In this document: piece after piece, positions 1 through 10,735 of the stretch | Layout: each line of letters starts with the position of its first letter | How positions within the stretch are numbered: position 1 is the stretch's first letter | Notes under the pieces: model-generated | What the model was told of the DNA's origin: nothing | The model's input: only the letters and a program-made list of their open reading frames with translations | The model's database searches: none | Made by a program: the position numbers and the translations under genes | Source: Hydractinia symbiolongicarpus | Taxonomy: Eukaryota > Cnidaria > Hydrozoa > Anthoathecata > Hydractiniidae | Assembly: GCF_029227915.1 (NCBI RefSeq) | Contig: NC_079879.1 | Span: 34,540,501-34,604,500, forward strand | Direction: 5' to 3' | Length of the DNA stretch: 64,000 bases

Positions 1-59
1 GCTAATACTGCATTGCTTCAGCATCATTATAACAAATACATGTGGCTGTTACTGTATAG

Positions 60-539
60 TTAGGCCGAAGGAATTTGTACCTCAGTTTACCGTCGTCTGC
101 ATGTCAGGTGTACCATGCGGGAAATTTTCATTATTCACTATTCATTATTTTGCCCCTCCGCCTAGCTAGCTTGAACCCGACACCCTCGGAGCTCGAACCG
201 GAATTAGAGCACCGAAAGACAACCTCTGCAGACTGCGACATATCCAAATGAGGCAAGGCTTGATCGCACGACTTTGTATGGCACGCATGGGAAATTATGA
301 CATGCGCGGTGATTTGAGTTGTTGTTGGAAATCCTCAATGATGATGGTGTGGTTGGTGTGCGAAGCATGTAAGGGGTGTTAGATACTCTTTGAGTGATTA
401 CTTCATATTTTCATTCTCTGGGTGGGGGGAAAGTGAAGACAATAATGAAATTTTTTTAAATAATGAAATTTTTCATGCGGTGGTAAATATACATGCGGGA
501 GGCCGACGGTAAACTGAGGTACGACTTCCTTCGGCCTTA
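60..539. mobile_element. Non-autonomous inverted-repeat element (MITE-like)
   Basis: The left end (about 60-105) and right end (about 494-539) are inverted copies of each other, starting TTAGGCCGAAGGAA and continuing through CCTCAGTTTACCGTCG. A second inverted block lies inside: CATGCGGGAAATTTTCATT near 114 and its complement near 462-480. No coding potential is visible in the roughly 480 bp. This layout fits a short non-autonomous DNA transposon. The superfamily is not clear because no convincing target duplication was found. Confidence 0.7.
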
Positions 540-789
540 GCCAATTCAATTTATGATGCCCTTTAACTGTTAATGTACTACCCTGAGGTTATGGAAAAAC
601 ATTAAAAGACTTAGTCTGGTAGTATATAAACTGTTATGAATTAAGAAGTCCCTGACCATAAAAGAGAGTGAAATAATTTTTTTGCAAAAAATCTTGAAGT
701 TGACAATAAAGAGAGAGGGGTATCTTGTCTAAAGTTAGGGTTACTTCCAATAAAATACTAAATTTTTATGCCATGAGACTAAAGCTTAG

Positions 790-1440
790 GTCAAACGTGT
801 CCAAAATTTCTTCCAACATTTTATCATTGTGTTGGACATTTGTTGGATGGATGTTGGATGTGAAAATCGATCGGTCAAACGATCATACAACATTTCATCT
901 AACAAAAATGTATGTCAAATCATTCTCTCTTTCTATAAAAACATGTCCATTTATTCTTTCTTTCAATAAAAAATCAGATAGCAAAGGGCATAACAGATGA
1001 TGTTCCCTACTGTTTTATCAGAACTATTAGATTTTGACGAAAAGAGGCCTTGTCATGGGAAAACCAGAGAATGGATAAAAAGGCGCAAGATGTTCTTGTA
1101 TTTCTTAAACGCTTTCCCTTTAACAAAAATGTCTGAACTATTGCTCATCTTGGCTTCGTCTGAGCCGCGCATCTCTGTACTGTGATATTGACGTAATAAA
1201 TAGTTTGCTTATTTTTCACAATATTCAAAATTCAAACGTTTTAACATTCGAAGTGCATTCGATTGCAATAGAATGACATCATTTACGCATAATGTTGGAT
1301 GGAAAAGTGGTCAAACGCATCCAACACAAAAAATGTGTTGCATGAAACTGTAAATGTTGGATGAAAAGTTTGATCACGATCAAACTTTCATCCATCACAT
1401 TTTTGCTTCTTCCAACATATTTCATTCAACTCCGTTTACT
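790..1440. repeat. TTGGATG-rich interspersed repeat with internal hairpin
   Basis: The stretch repeats GTTGGATG and TTCCAACAT words in both orientations. Around 1353-1394 it holds a near-perfect palindrome centred on TTTGATCACGATCAAA. Short reading frames here use TTG starts and have no recognisable domain. It is probably a foldback or MITE-type repeat, but its borders are approximate. Confidence 0.45.
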
Positions 1441-2351
1441 TACTTTTTTCAATATACCAAAACAAACTAACCAATCGCAGTAGCAATCATAGCAAATTCC
1501 ATGTTTAGCATGTGGGCAAAAATAACTTTTTCGGACCGAACTGTACTTCAGATCTTGTGAACTGAAAACTTTACACTGCTACATGATAGTTGCAGCTCTA
1601 TATAATTGACAAACCTACTAGCAAAACAAGACGATTAGTCAAACATAGGCCTCTTTCAAACTAAGTGAAAGATTAGCCAAGGTGGTCAGATAGCTAGCGT
1701 TAGCTGAGGTAGCATATACTTATACGTTTAGCTAGGAACTTGAGTTTCTGTTAGCCAGCTAGCTAAAATCAAGGTACAGACGCTAACAATTTACTGAAAA
1801 TCATTAAAAAAACACTCGTATGTGGGAAAGTTGGAAACAGTGTAAGAAAGAATAGGACCAAAAGTTCGTTTCCTCAGTCTTGCAGCAAAAAAGAAGTGCA
1901 CACGCATTTCGCATGGTTCGCTTTCATTTACTTTTGCCTATTGAAAAGCGACGGCAGTTTATTTTGGTCCAACATCATTCCCAGATTCATTTTCTTAAAA
2001 GAGTTTGTATAATCCTTATCGCTCAGAAAAAATTAGGCACGAGGATGGGTTTCAATCGCATACAGTTTGTTGCGTAACATAGTAAAATTTGCAACCTCGT
2101 CCCAACGACTTTGTATTTCTCATCAAAGGTGCACTGAATTGCCGGAGTTGAGCTTGAATAGTGCTTGTGCCGTAAATCCCGAAGAAAGCACCCCATCCAA
2201 TCAATATGCTTTAATTCAACCTCGTGACCAGGGTATTTTGTATCTTTTTGTCATCCGATGACAAAAAAGATACAAAAGGAAGTTGCGTTAGGGGTAGAAA
2301 GTTTATAAATTGAGAAATTTTGCAAAAAAAAACATTCGCGAATAATGACAA
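1441..2351. other. No gene recognised
   Basis: AT-rich sequence with scattered AGCTAGCT palindromes near 1690-1770. Short open frames at 1880-2261 show no domain and resemble no family I know. I see no RNA gene. Confidence 0.5.
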
Positions 2352-2580
2352 TCAATATAGAAAGTGTTGCGGAGAGGTTGCCAAGGCAAAGGCATTAAGC
2401 ACGGCAAGGAAAGGGCAAAGGCAGGCAAGGAAATAGGAAGAGGAATCAGGAAGGCAGGGGTAGGCAAGGCATGGGAGCCACAGGCAAGGACATAGTAGGC
2501 AGGCACCAGAAAAGGCACAGGGTAGGCAAAGAAAGGCACGGTCAGTGCTGGCAAGGCAATGGAACGGCAAGGCAGGGGTG
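2352..2580 (+). repeat. GGCAAGG minisatellite, copy 1
   Basis: Degenerate tandem words of the AGGCAAGG / AGGCAGG / AGGCACGG type fill this stretch. The first 65 bases or so (from the TATAGAAAGTG start) are nearly identical to the start of the second array at 5262-5645. Proline/leucine/cysteine-rich open frames on the minus strand are a by-product of the repeat, not genes. Confidence 0.75.
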
Positions 2581-2852
2581 CATGACTTTAATAGAAAATC
2601 TCCACCTTACAACTCAAAGATTGCGTATACTCAATATTATCAAATTTATCTCAGGTCAATATACAGTGAATCATAGCCATTACAAGTATTTAAACAATCG
2701 GTCATAACGACATATCATTTTTTGATAAATCTGAGATTAACTTGGTTCCAATGACAACAACATTAAAAAGTCAAGATATAGAAATAATCAGAGAAGTCTT
2801 ACTTAAAGATTACCTATTATATGAAAACCTGGTTGTTGTAGGTGCAAGATAA

Positions 2853-5036
2853 TTATGTTTTTCCTAGCCCTGTCCAGGATTTGAACCTGGATCTCTCATT
2901 TGCATGAGTGTCATAGCCATTAGACCAGCAGGGCATAAACATAAATATATATACAAAACTTTACAGGTGAGTATTATATACACTTAGGAATTTACGCTGG
3001 TTAAGCCACAAGTAACTGTGTTACCTGGCGTTAAACGCTTGATGGAACAATTAATACAAATTTTAAACTGTACAACACAATCATAAATCAAGTGAAACAC
3101 ACAACATTTAAGGTGTGTCGGGTGTGTAATTATATTTTTCAGATTCACAAAATATATATTTCCTTTAACTTTAGCTTGAATAGAAACACAATTTACATAT
3201 TGTGCCATATCATAGCGAAAACTGTTTCACAAAATGTTCCCGGTAAAACTTAAAATATATATGTACTTTAATCTGTGGTGCGCCATTAGTATAGGTAAAC
3301 AAACTCTTTCAAAAAAACTTTAGCACAACTTCTGTTAAATAGAAACACAGGTAATAGCTTGTCGTTAACACTAGGCTGAGTGATTAGTACAAATATACTG
3401 TGGGGCACATCCGAAAAACTTTGGTTCAAATAAACAGACAGTAAACACCCTGTTGTTATCCTACACAGCTAAAACAATCATGCAGCACTTTTATTTTGAG
3501 GAAAAGTTTTTGTAACATTTAAAAATAAAAACACTGCTTAAAACCTGTTTTTATGCTCCTAAAGAATCCTGCAATATTTTATGGGAAAAGTTTGTGCTAG
3601 ATCAAAAATTAATCATAAAATCGAACAGCCGTAATACATTTTTAAAAAAACCTTTACTGCAACTTCGGTTTAAAAAAACACAGCGGAAACAGCCTGTTGT
3701 TAGCCTGTGCAGCTAAAAATCAAATAGCAGTATATGTTTTGTTTGCAAACAAGTTTTCATGACAGTAGGATAAAAATCTCTTACTCCAGACTGAACAAAA
3801 ACATCATTAGAGCCACATGTGTAAGGATCGGGTCAAGTTACAAAAACAGAAATTATTGGAAAATTATTTGTATACATATCGTGAAATTAGGTAAAAAATA
3901 ATGAATACACTTTGAGATTTTGAATACATGTTGACGATTGAACAAGATATCTATCTACATCTACATCTATCTATATATATATATTGAAATAATTTTCGCT
4001 TCTGCAACTTAAACCGCACTGATGTATGCTCAGCGGCAGGGTTAAAAAAGTTTATTTCCTGACGTGTGTAATATATATAGCTAGCTACAACCGTCCACGA
4101 AAATATAGCTCTCTATTCCCTCTTAATGTTAAGAACTGCCCATTTGTGGCTAAGCAACGTAAACAAATACACGTGACATACCTGTATATAAACATTTACT
4201 ATCTGCAAAATATCTAGCTGGCTATGTTTGGCCATTTTGTGGACGATTGTAGCTAGAACAAGCTGTATGATGGGACATTCCTACAGAGTAGAATTATCTC
4301 ACTCACTGTGTAGTATATAGCTATGTATAATAGCTAGCTAGATAGAGGATAGGTAGAAAATCAGTCTCAAACAATTTTTCTATGCTAGCTATGTTGCTGA
4401 TTTTATGCCAGTAAAAATAGCAATTTATTGCTAGCTACATGGGTAGTTCTATCCCAGCTAAGTAGTTAATTTTCTGCAAGCTTTGTAGCTAGTTTTATGC
4501 TAGCTATATTGCATTGTTTGTTTGTTTTTATGCTAGCTAACTCTTACGTAGCTAGGTAGCTAAATGCTATCTAAGTTCTATTATTATTCTATCTAAATCT
4601 GCAGTTTTAAGCTAGCTAGCTTTAGGTGTGAGTGAGAATAAGAATGGGTTCATTACATGTAAAAAATAGTGATATACAAGCGAGCTAAACATACCCTTTC
4701 TTCGTTTTCTTGAACAAGCCCTTCCTCCTTCGGCTGCAATATAGCTAGCTTAGATTAACGGAAGTTTGAGTTTGAGGCGCTATGTTATCCGAGAAAAAAT
4801 CACGTGATATTAGTCAAAGTGACTATATATCACGTGGCTAAAGGTACCTTAATCTCAACTGGAAATCCCCGTTAGGCCATCTTTAAAAGTAACAAAAGCA
4901 CTCCATCACCGTGAATTTGATGTTGTCTCGTTGAATCATAAATTTACGGGGAAAATGACCAGAGTAAGCTACTGGGCAACCCAGTCAAAAAGTTGACGAA
5001 AATTGAAAATTTTGATGTATAGGTGCGGAATTATTA
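2853..5036. repeat. Long interspersed repeat, copy 1 (TAGCTAGC-rich)
   Basis: This segment is the longer of two same-orientation copies; the other is at 8165-9880. Shared blocks, in order, are a tRNA-like head (2867-2934), a segment around 3980-4211 matching 8571-8801 with scattered differences, TAGCTAGC-rich spacer, and a tail around 4950-5036 matching 9783-9875 that contains TACTGGGCAACCCAGTC. Copy 1 has about 900 extra bases (roughly 3000-3900) that copy 2 lacks. No protein is visible. It is probably a non-autonomous mobile element or segmental repeat. Confidence 0.6.
2867..2934 (-). pseudogene. tRNA-like head of the long repeat, copy 1
   Basis: Read on the minus strand, the ends pair as GCCCTG/CAGGGC. 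The D-arm-like piece GGTCTAATGGCTATGAC and the T-arm GGTTCAAATCC fit tRNA A and B boxes. The anticodon arm instead folds as CTCAT-GCAA-ATGAG, a tetraloop with no 7-base anticodon loop, so it cannot act as an ordinary tRNA. It is best read as a tRNA-derived promoter or SINE-like head. Confidence 0.6.
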
Positions 5037-5261
5037 CTTGAAATGATGTCGATCAATGTAGAAGAATTAATTGTGACACGGTTAGGAGATGTGATATATT
5101 GTACAAAGCCATTTAATGTCAACGTTTGTTTTATATTCTCATTATCTTGTCTTTTGAGGTAATCGGTGTTTAAATCCCCAAGGAGTATGACTTCTTTTGA
5201 TTCCTTTTTGTTGCTTGTAACAACTGTTCATTCAATATATCACTGAAATCTTTCATGAAAC
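5037..5261. other. Spacer, nothing recognised
   Basis: AT-rich sequence between the long repeat and the second GGCAAGG array. It has no open frame with recognisable content. Confidence 0.4.
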
Positions 5262-5645
5262 CAGTATAGAAAGTGTTGCGGAGAGGTTGCCAAGGCAAAG
5301 GCATTAAGCACGGCAAGGAAAGGGCACGGCCTAAGGCAGGCAGGGAATCGGCAAGGCAGGGGGGTAGGCAAGACATGGAAGGCACAGGCAACGGCATAGT
5401 AGGCAGGCACCAGGAAAGGCATAGGAAGGATGGCAAGGAATCAGCATGGCAGGGGTAGGCAAGGCATGGAAGGCACAGGCAAGGGCATAGTAGGCAGGCA
5501 CCAGGAAAGACATAGGAAGGACGGCAATTCAAAGACACGACAAAGGCAGGCAGGGAAACTGGAATAGGAAACAGCAAGGCAGGGGTAAGCAAGGCATGGG
5601 AGGCACAGGCAACAGCATAAGAAAAGGCATGAAAAGGGTAGGCAA
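5262..5645 (+). repeat. GGCAAGG minisatellite, copy 2
   Basis: Second and longer array of AGGCAAGG / AGGCACAGG words. It contains higher-order repeats: AGTAGGCAGGCACCAGGAAA recurs near 5397 and 5489. It begins with the same unique lead-in as the 2352 array, so the two are paralogous copies. Overlapping open frames on both strands are artefacts of the repeat. Confidence 0.75.
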
Positions 5646-5748
5646 TTAGTTTACCCGTCCTTTAGCTATATACTGCATTTCATGTCATGCTACTGTGGTT
5701 ACCATCTTGCGTAGAGACAGACAGAATACTGCTATTATTAAAAAGAGA

Positions 5749-6117
5749 CTAGTCGTTAGCCCGTGGAAAAATCCACGGGGTCGCCCGTCCTTTATATATC
5801 ACAAGCATGCCATATCGCAGGAGGTGTATATTCATGATAACAGTGATACGACGAATCAATGCTACTTCCAGTATGGTCAAATTTTGAAGATATGGTGGTA
5901 CCGGTAAAAAATGCATATCATTATGGCGGATGTTATCGTGTAATGGGCCCAAATCATCATCATCAACTGACAGTATACCGGAAAATCTAGCAGGTGTTGT
6001 TACATTCTTTTTAAAACGACTAAGGCTTTCCCGATGACACCTGAAAAATTTCCAAGGCTTAACGGCAATTTTGATTAACCCTGCCAAGCAAAATGAAAGC
6101 ACCTGCAGTGGTACCAT
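5749..6117 (-). pseudogene. Helitron Rep N-terminal-like fragment
   Basis: Downstream of the OTU frame, in another reading frame, the translation holds VPPYLQNLTILEVALIRR followed by MNIHLLRYGMLVIYKG. This resembles the Helitron-like region upstream of the HUH nuclease (pattern LTxvExxLIxRvxxvMxvxxLxxGxxxYkGH). The HUH motif and helicase are absent. The frame runs straight into the 3-prime terminal hairpin, and its stop codon TAG lies inside the terminal CTAG, so an internal deletion joined the gene to the end of the element. The first in-frame codons overlap the OTU frame, which points to a frameshift between them. Confidence 0.55.
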
Positions 6118-6934
6118 CAGTCAATAGATGTGCCACTTGTTGTTCACCAGGAATATCATGTGTTTCGTCATGAGTAGGACTAATGAGGGTATATGGGCGT
6201 GTTGCAGTACTGGTATCGGCTGTTATCAAAATGTTTACGCCCAAAATTATTGCAGTAGCCCGTATGAAAATCTCTTCAACATCAACAGTAGGTCTTGACT
6301 GAGTTTGTATGTCGCGTTCCCACTCTTCCGGCTTTATGGTTAAAAAGATTCTGTTATTTTGAAAAATTTCTAGATTACTATTTTCTCGAACAAATTTGAC
6401 CACAGCTGCTCGTAGTTGAAGATGATTCTGGAAATGTAGTCCAAGGGGCACAATTTGTCTGATCTCAGGGCGATTAAGTTGCTGTACTACTGCTCTATAA
6501 AAGCAGTTGCCATCCCCTTTGGTCACTTCTCGATATGTTATATTTGACAAACCAATACTTCTAGCGTAAGCGACTATTTGATCAGCAGAAGTTGACTGAT
6601 TAAGAAGATGCGTAGCATAGGAATCCTGTAGTGCTATTTGGAAGTCGATATCATTGTTATTAAAAGGCCCAGGATTGCTTTCAATATCGCCAGATAACAG
6701 TAACAGTAATTTCAAAGACGCAAGATTTATATTACAGCTCAGACAACACATGAAAATTATTGAAATAAAAAGTTTCAAGAAATGAATGAAGTTGTTGTTA
6801 CCATCGATCTGGTCAAAAAACATTTCAGAACGGCTGTAAAAATTTGTTGTTTCATTCCTAATGTTATTGGAGCAACTAGCAGCTACATTATAAAAAGAAC
6901 CAATGGTGGCACGATATGCTTGGACAGATATCAT
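6059..6934 (-). CDS. 2A-like peptide fused to OTU cysteine-protease domain (Helitron ORF)
   Basis: The frame of 291 codons starts with ATG at 6934. Residues about 49-80 are hydrophobic and run into SGDIESNPGP (residues 81-90), a match to the 2A consensus DxExNPGP, where the ribosome skips a peptide bond between the final G and P (codons at 6670-6665). After the 2A, residues about 134-150 read TKGDGNCFYRAVVQQL, the OTU cysteine loop with C144 as the expected nucleophile. The catalytic histidine region near the C-terminus is not clearly conserved. OTU domains are known from Helentron-type Helitrons, and 2A sequences from non-LTR retrotransposons. The hydrophobic stretch before the 2A could act as a signal or membrane anchor. 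The frame is lost at about 6060-6117, so the original protein was longer. Confidence 0.75.
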   Translation of the reverse strand: MISVQAYRATIGSFYNVAASCSNNIRNETTNFYSRSEMFFDQIDGNNNFIHFLKLFISIIFMCCLSCNINLASLKLLLLLSGDIESNPGPFNNNDIDFQIALQDSYATHLLNQSTSADQIVAYARSIGLSNITYREVTKGDGNCFYRAVVQQLNRPEIRQIVPLGLHFQNHLQLRAAVVKFVRENSNLEIFQNNRIFLTIKPEEWERDIQTQSRPTVDVEEIFIRATAIILGVNILITADTSTATRPYTLISPTHDETHDIPGEQQVAHLLTDGTTAGAFILLGRVNQNCR

Positions 6935-8164
6935 GATTAATTTGTCTTGATTATTCTACGATGCTACAATTAGCTACAATGTGACACAATTTTATGATGC
7001 TACGGTTGCTTCCTAGCTGCAGTTAGCACCTAAATCAGATATAAACATAAACGTATATCTTCTTACTTTGGTGACTGTGGCAATGTAGTCCTTGAATCAA
7101 AATACAGGAGCAGGGAACAAAAAATAAGATTTAAACAGTAAGCTACAATTTCTACGATTAATAGCTATCTAGCCAGGTATATAATAGCCAAAATGCAAGG
7201 ACACAGCTGGGGACAAAAATCAGATATAAAGATGCACCAAGCTGCAGTTTACACCTAGCTAAATGTGTTTTGTTTACTAACACAAAAGAGACGGACAAAA
7301 TTATGAAATAATACTTATCCAATAATCCAGGAAGTATCAATTTCGTTCCAGCAAACAAACACAACACACTCCGGTAAATTTCCAGAGGGTTTTAAAAAAG
7401 TGGCGCCAGAAAAGTATATTTCCATCGCTTAAACCACGTGTTCTACTTTATCCAATCAAAGCGAAGAATTTTTGTGTTTGGAAAAATCTACGTGTTCCAT
7501 TTTGTCCAATAAATCAATGGAAAAAATGTTTGTTTTTGGAAAAACTATAGTTACCTCATTCTCGTCCCCAGAGCCCTTTCAAATTTATCTCAAAGAGCTC
7601 TGGGGTCGAGAATGTAGTTACCTGCGTCTGCATTAGCAAATTCGCAGTTTGTTCCGGACGCAATATATCGCATATAAATATGTTGAAAAAATATATCACG
7701 GGCCAATGACATTACTTTTTGTTTATAATCTAACCAATCAGAAAGTGCTAAGATGTAAATAAACATGGTATCCGGTGTCCGTTTACCTACCGGTGGGTCA
7801 AAGAAGGGTCGGTTTCATTTAGGATACTATACTAGCTAGCCAGTTTTAATCCTATAGATATTCCTAATCAGGGCAAAATTACCCGACTGAATATAATATG
7901 TGTAGTCAAAAGATATGAGCCTGTCAAGAACAATTCTTTTTTTCCAGCTACTTTTATACTAGCCAGCTATATGTTCACTAGCTTTAGTTAGGTAGCTAGT
8001 GATGATCTTTTTACATGGCTTTGCATTAGCTAGGTAGCTAGCTAAAGGCTAAAAAGTTGTTCATTACATGTATCAAATAGTATAATTTAATAGAAAATAC
8101 AGTAAACAACTTCCCTTATAAGACAACAATAGAAAAAGCAAGCTTAATTACGGATTACCAAGGC
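6935..8164. other. Spacer with one long hairpin
   Basis: AT-rich, no gene recognised. At 7557-7615 an inverted repeat pairs ATTCTCGTCCCCAGAG with CTCTGGGGTCGAGAAT around a loop of about 25 bases. This looks like the end of a foldback element. TAGCTAGC palindromes recur near 7840-8050. Confidence 0.5.
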
Positions 8165-8189
8165 GTGCATTATAGTTATGTTTTTCCTA

Positions 8190-8261
8190 GCCCTGTCCAG
8201 GATTCGAACCCAGATCTCCCATTTCCATAAATGAGTGTCATAGCCATTAGACCAACAGGGC
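8190..8261 (-). pseudogene. tRNA-like head of the long repeat, copy 2
   Basis: The minus strand is 72 bases long with a perfect 7-bp acceptor stem (GCCCTGT/ACAGGGC), a D-arm GTCTAATGGCTATGAC and a T-loop GGTTCGAATCC. The anticodon arm pairs CTCATTT with AAAT and GAG around ATGG and a two-G bulge. This is not a standard anticodon loop, and it differs from copy 1. It is tRNA-derived but unlikely to decode. Confidence 0.6.
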
Positions 8262-8949
8262 ATAATACATAATATATACATGGCATACAGAATTTTAACA
8301 GTTTCACATTATACTCAGAAACTTACTAAGCTTTCTTCTGTACCTTGACTGTTAATATTGTTAGAGTTATTAACAACCAATATCGTCAAATCCATATATA
8401 CATATATTTAAATATTTTCAGTATAGCTATAGGTGTTGACGATTGCATGATAACCGTTCGTCAGAATTTGCCCTGGTAATAAAAAATGCAGGTGTTGGAT
8501 GTAAGCATCAGAATTTAAAACGTCTCAAACAAATAACAAATGTATATACATGTTCAAAAAGTTTCCCGATATATATATTTATATTGCAATAATTTCCGTT
8601 TCTGTAACTTGAGCCGTACTGGTGTATGCTCACTGGCAGGGTTAAAAAAATTTATTTCCTGACCTGTGTACAATATAGCTACAATCGTCCACAAAAATAT
8701 GGCTTTCCATTCCCCCTCAATGTTGAAAACTACTGCCCTTTGTGGCTGACCAACGTAAACGATTACACGTGACATACCTTTACATAAACATTGATCATCA
8801 GTGGGGACCGAACGTACTATTTGCAGAATATGTGACTATAGCTAGCTATGTTTTTTTGCTGACTTTTCTAAACTTTTTGGTTCTTGGTTTTTCATATATA
8901 AAACTGTCAGAGCCAACAAATTTTGTGTTGCTGACTTTTCTAAAATAGT

Positions 8950-9317
8950 AATGTCGCGCCATAGATTAGTGGTTATAGCTCTCGTACTCTGTGCGGGAGA
9001 CCGGGGTTCGATTCCTCTTGACGGCGATTCAACATGGGCGAGTGAATGTTACCATACCCCCGGGTTAACCCAAGCCATGTGAGGGAAATTGGGAAGATGG
9101 CACACTGTGTGGGCCGTTGGATGTTGCCGGGAGTTGTCTAGTAGAGCGCGGGCCCTAATTGGGTCTGCGTAGCTCAAAATGAGCATTAAATACTCTAGGA
9201 CTCTCCATCAAGCCATGGCCCCTCCTGGAAATAATAGACAGGGTATATCCCTCGATATTTGTGAGGCTAGTCATGTAAAATATGCACATCTATCTATCTA
9301 TATCTATCTATCTATCT
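8950..9317 (+). mobile_element. tRNA-derived SINE with TCTA tail
   Basis: The head has Pol III box A-like ATAGATTAGTGGTTATAGC and box B GGTTCGATTCC about 35 bases downstream. A body of about 230 bases follows, without coding, and the element ends in a TCTA/ATCT microsatellite tail (9283-9317). Head, body and simple-repeat tail are the usual SINE order. The target duplication is unclear because the surrounding sequence is itself repetitive. Confidence 0.75.
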
Positions 9318-9880
9318 AAACTTTTTGGTTTTTGATATATAAAATTGTCAGGGCCAACAATTTTGTGCACAATTGTAGCTAGAAACAAGCTATGTGATGG
9401 GACAAAATATAATTATTGTGTAGTACATGTATAGCTATATTGGTAGTTTTATCCCAGCTAAGTGGTTAATTTTATGCTAGTCTTTTTGCTAGCTATATAA
9501 AGGCACTTGTTGCTCTTTTTATGCTAGCTAGCTATTACTCTTTTAAAGTTAGCTAGCTATACACTATATCCTATCTAAGGCTAAGAAGGGGTTCATTACA
9601 TGTAAAAAAAAAATAGTGATATACTAGCTAGCTAAACATACCCTTTCTTCGTTTCTTGAAAATGACCTTATATATATATACAATATACAAATTACGCTAG
9701 GCCATCTTTAAATAAACAAAAGCACTCCCTCGTTGTGTCAATAAAAAAACACCTTGTCTCGCTTAATTTAGCAATTATATAAGAGAATGACCGGATTAAA
9801 GTACTGGGCAACCCAGTCCAAAAAAAAAGTGGCACGAAAATTCAATGATTTTGATGTATAGTGGGGGCGGAAATCCTATA

Positions 9881-10735
9881 CACTCTCCTCCGTCCCTTAT
9901 ATTTGGCTTATTTAATGAGGAAATGGGCTCCGCTACGCTCCGGGCGCTGACGCGCCCTCCGCTTCTCTCCGCAAAAATTACTTTCTTCTCTTCTTATGAC
10001 TATGTTATGTAATCAAAATTTGCATCCCATCGCAGTTTCAAGGCATCGTGTGATAAAGAAAAATGTTTGTAGCAGCCACCCTCGTCCCCATGATTTGATT
10101 CATCTCTCTGGAACAGACTTATCGTCGCCGTTTGATTTTTCACCCAAAATAAAAACAACCGAACTTCCAGAAAAAGAGTTTAAAGTTTTCGGTATCTTTC
10201 TGGTTATATTGTTCATAAACTGCACACAAAATTCCGCTTTGGTAAACAGCAATCAGATATAAACAAACAGTATGCTCTTGTATTGAAATATTGCAAGATT
10301 GATGTAGATGACACACAAAAATTTGTTAACATCCGTGATAGAGGTGGTTTGTGGCGAGTCAATCAAAGGACGCAAAGTATTTTTTGGGAAAATTATTATT
10401 TCGTGCGAAAACATCTGCTTTACCTACCTAACTATGTGCCAAAGAATTAAGTTTGTCCATGTTAACTAACAGCACAGTACTGTCAAATTTCAGAATGATA
10501 ATCAAGGAAATTGATCCAAAAAAGAAAAAGAGAGAGCCCATTTGAACATTTACTAACTTTGTTTGTTAGAAATCGCACTTTTTCATATGCTAAAGACGTG
10601 AAAAGCATACGGCTGCCAAGAGGAAAGGAAAGAAACGTTTATTAAGAACAGAGATGATGTAAACCAGCATCACATTTGACATTGGTCATTGAACTTTTCC
10701 AGTCCTGGACAAGGTCTATAATAACTGTCAAAATG
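9881..10735. other. Left flank of the Polinton, no gene recognised
   Basis: Mostly AT-rich. A short GC-rich patch (about 9925-9970, with CTCCGGGCGCTGACGCG) stands out in base composition, but I cannot assign it. An open frame at 9996-10262 shows no domain. Confidence 0.4.

Larger units (their letters stand above)
5749..6934 (-). mobile_element. Helitron fragment with 2A, OTU and Rep-like coding and intact 3-prime end
   Basis: On the minus strand this begins at a 2A-OTU open frame and continues in another frame into a Rep-like piece. It ends in a Helitron 3-prime terminus: hairpin CCCGTGGA-TTTT-TCCACGGG, seven bases, then CTAG at 5752-5749, followed by T. Canonical Helitrons end in CTRR with a hairpin about 10-12 bases upstream and insert between A and T. 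The Rep catalytic core and the helicase are missing, so the copy carries a large internal deletion. I found no matching 5-prime end nearby. Confidence 0.75.
8165..9880. repeat. Long interspersed repeat, copy 2, interrupted by a SINE
   Basis: Same family and orientation as 2853-5036: tRNA-like head at 8190-8261, middle block at 8571-8801 and tail at 9783-9875. It is shorter in the first third. A SINE sits at about 8950-9317. The sequence CTAAACTTTTTGG plus the 45 bases after it occurs on both sides of the SINE (8868 and 9315), so a local tandem duplication is also present. Confidence 0.6.

Noticed and set aside
725-1185. Overlapping plus-strand frames in the first 1.2 kb
   Set aside because: They use TTG or late ATG starts, have no domain, and lie in an inverted-repeat element.
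2303-2570. Leu/Pro/Cys-rich minus-strand open frames over the GGCAAGG arrays (also 5170-5592)
   Set aside because: They are translations of a short tandem repeat that lacks stop codons by composition. Several frames are open at once.
2867-2934. Functional tRNA gene
   Set aside because: The anticodon arm lacks a 7-base loop, and both copies sit at the same place in a repeat family.
9925-9970. GC-rich patch as bacterial insert or CpG island
   Set aside because: Less than 50 bases long with no coding frame, too short to interpret.
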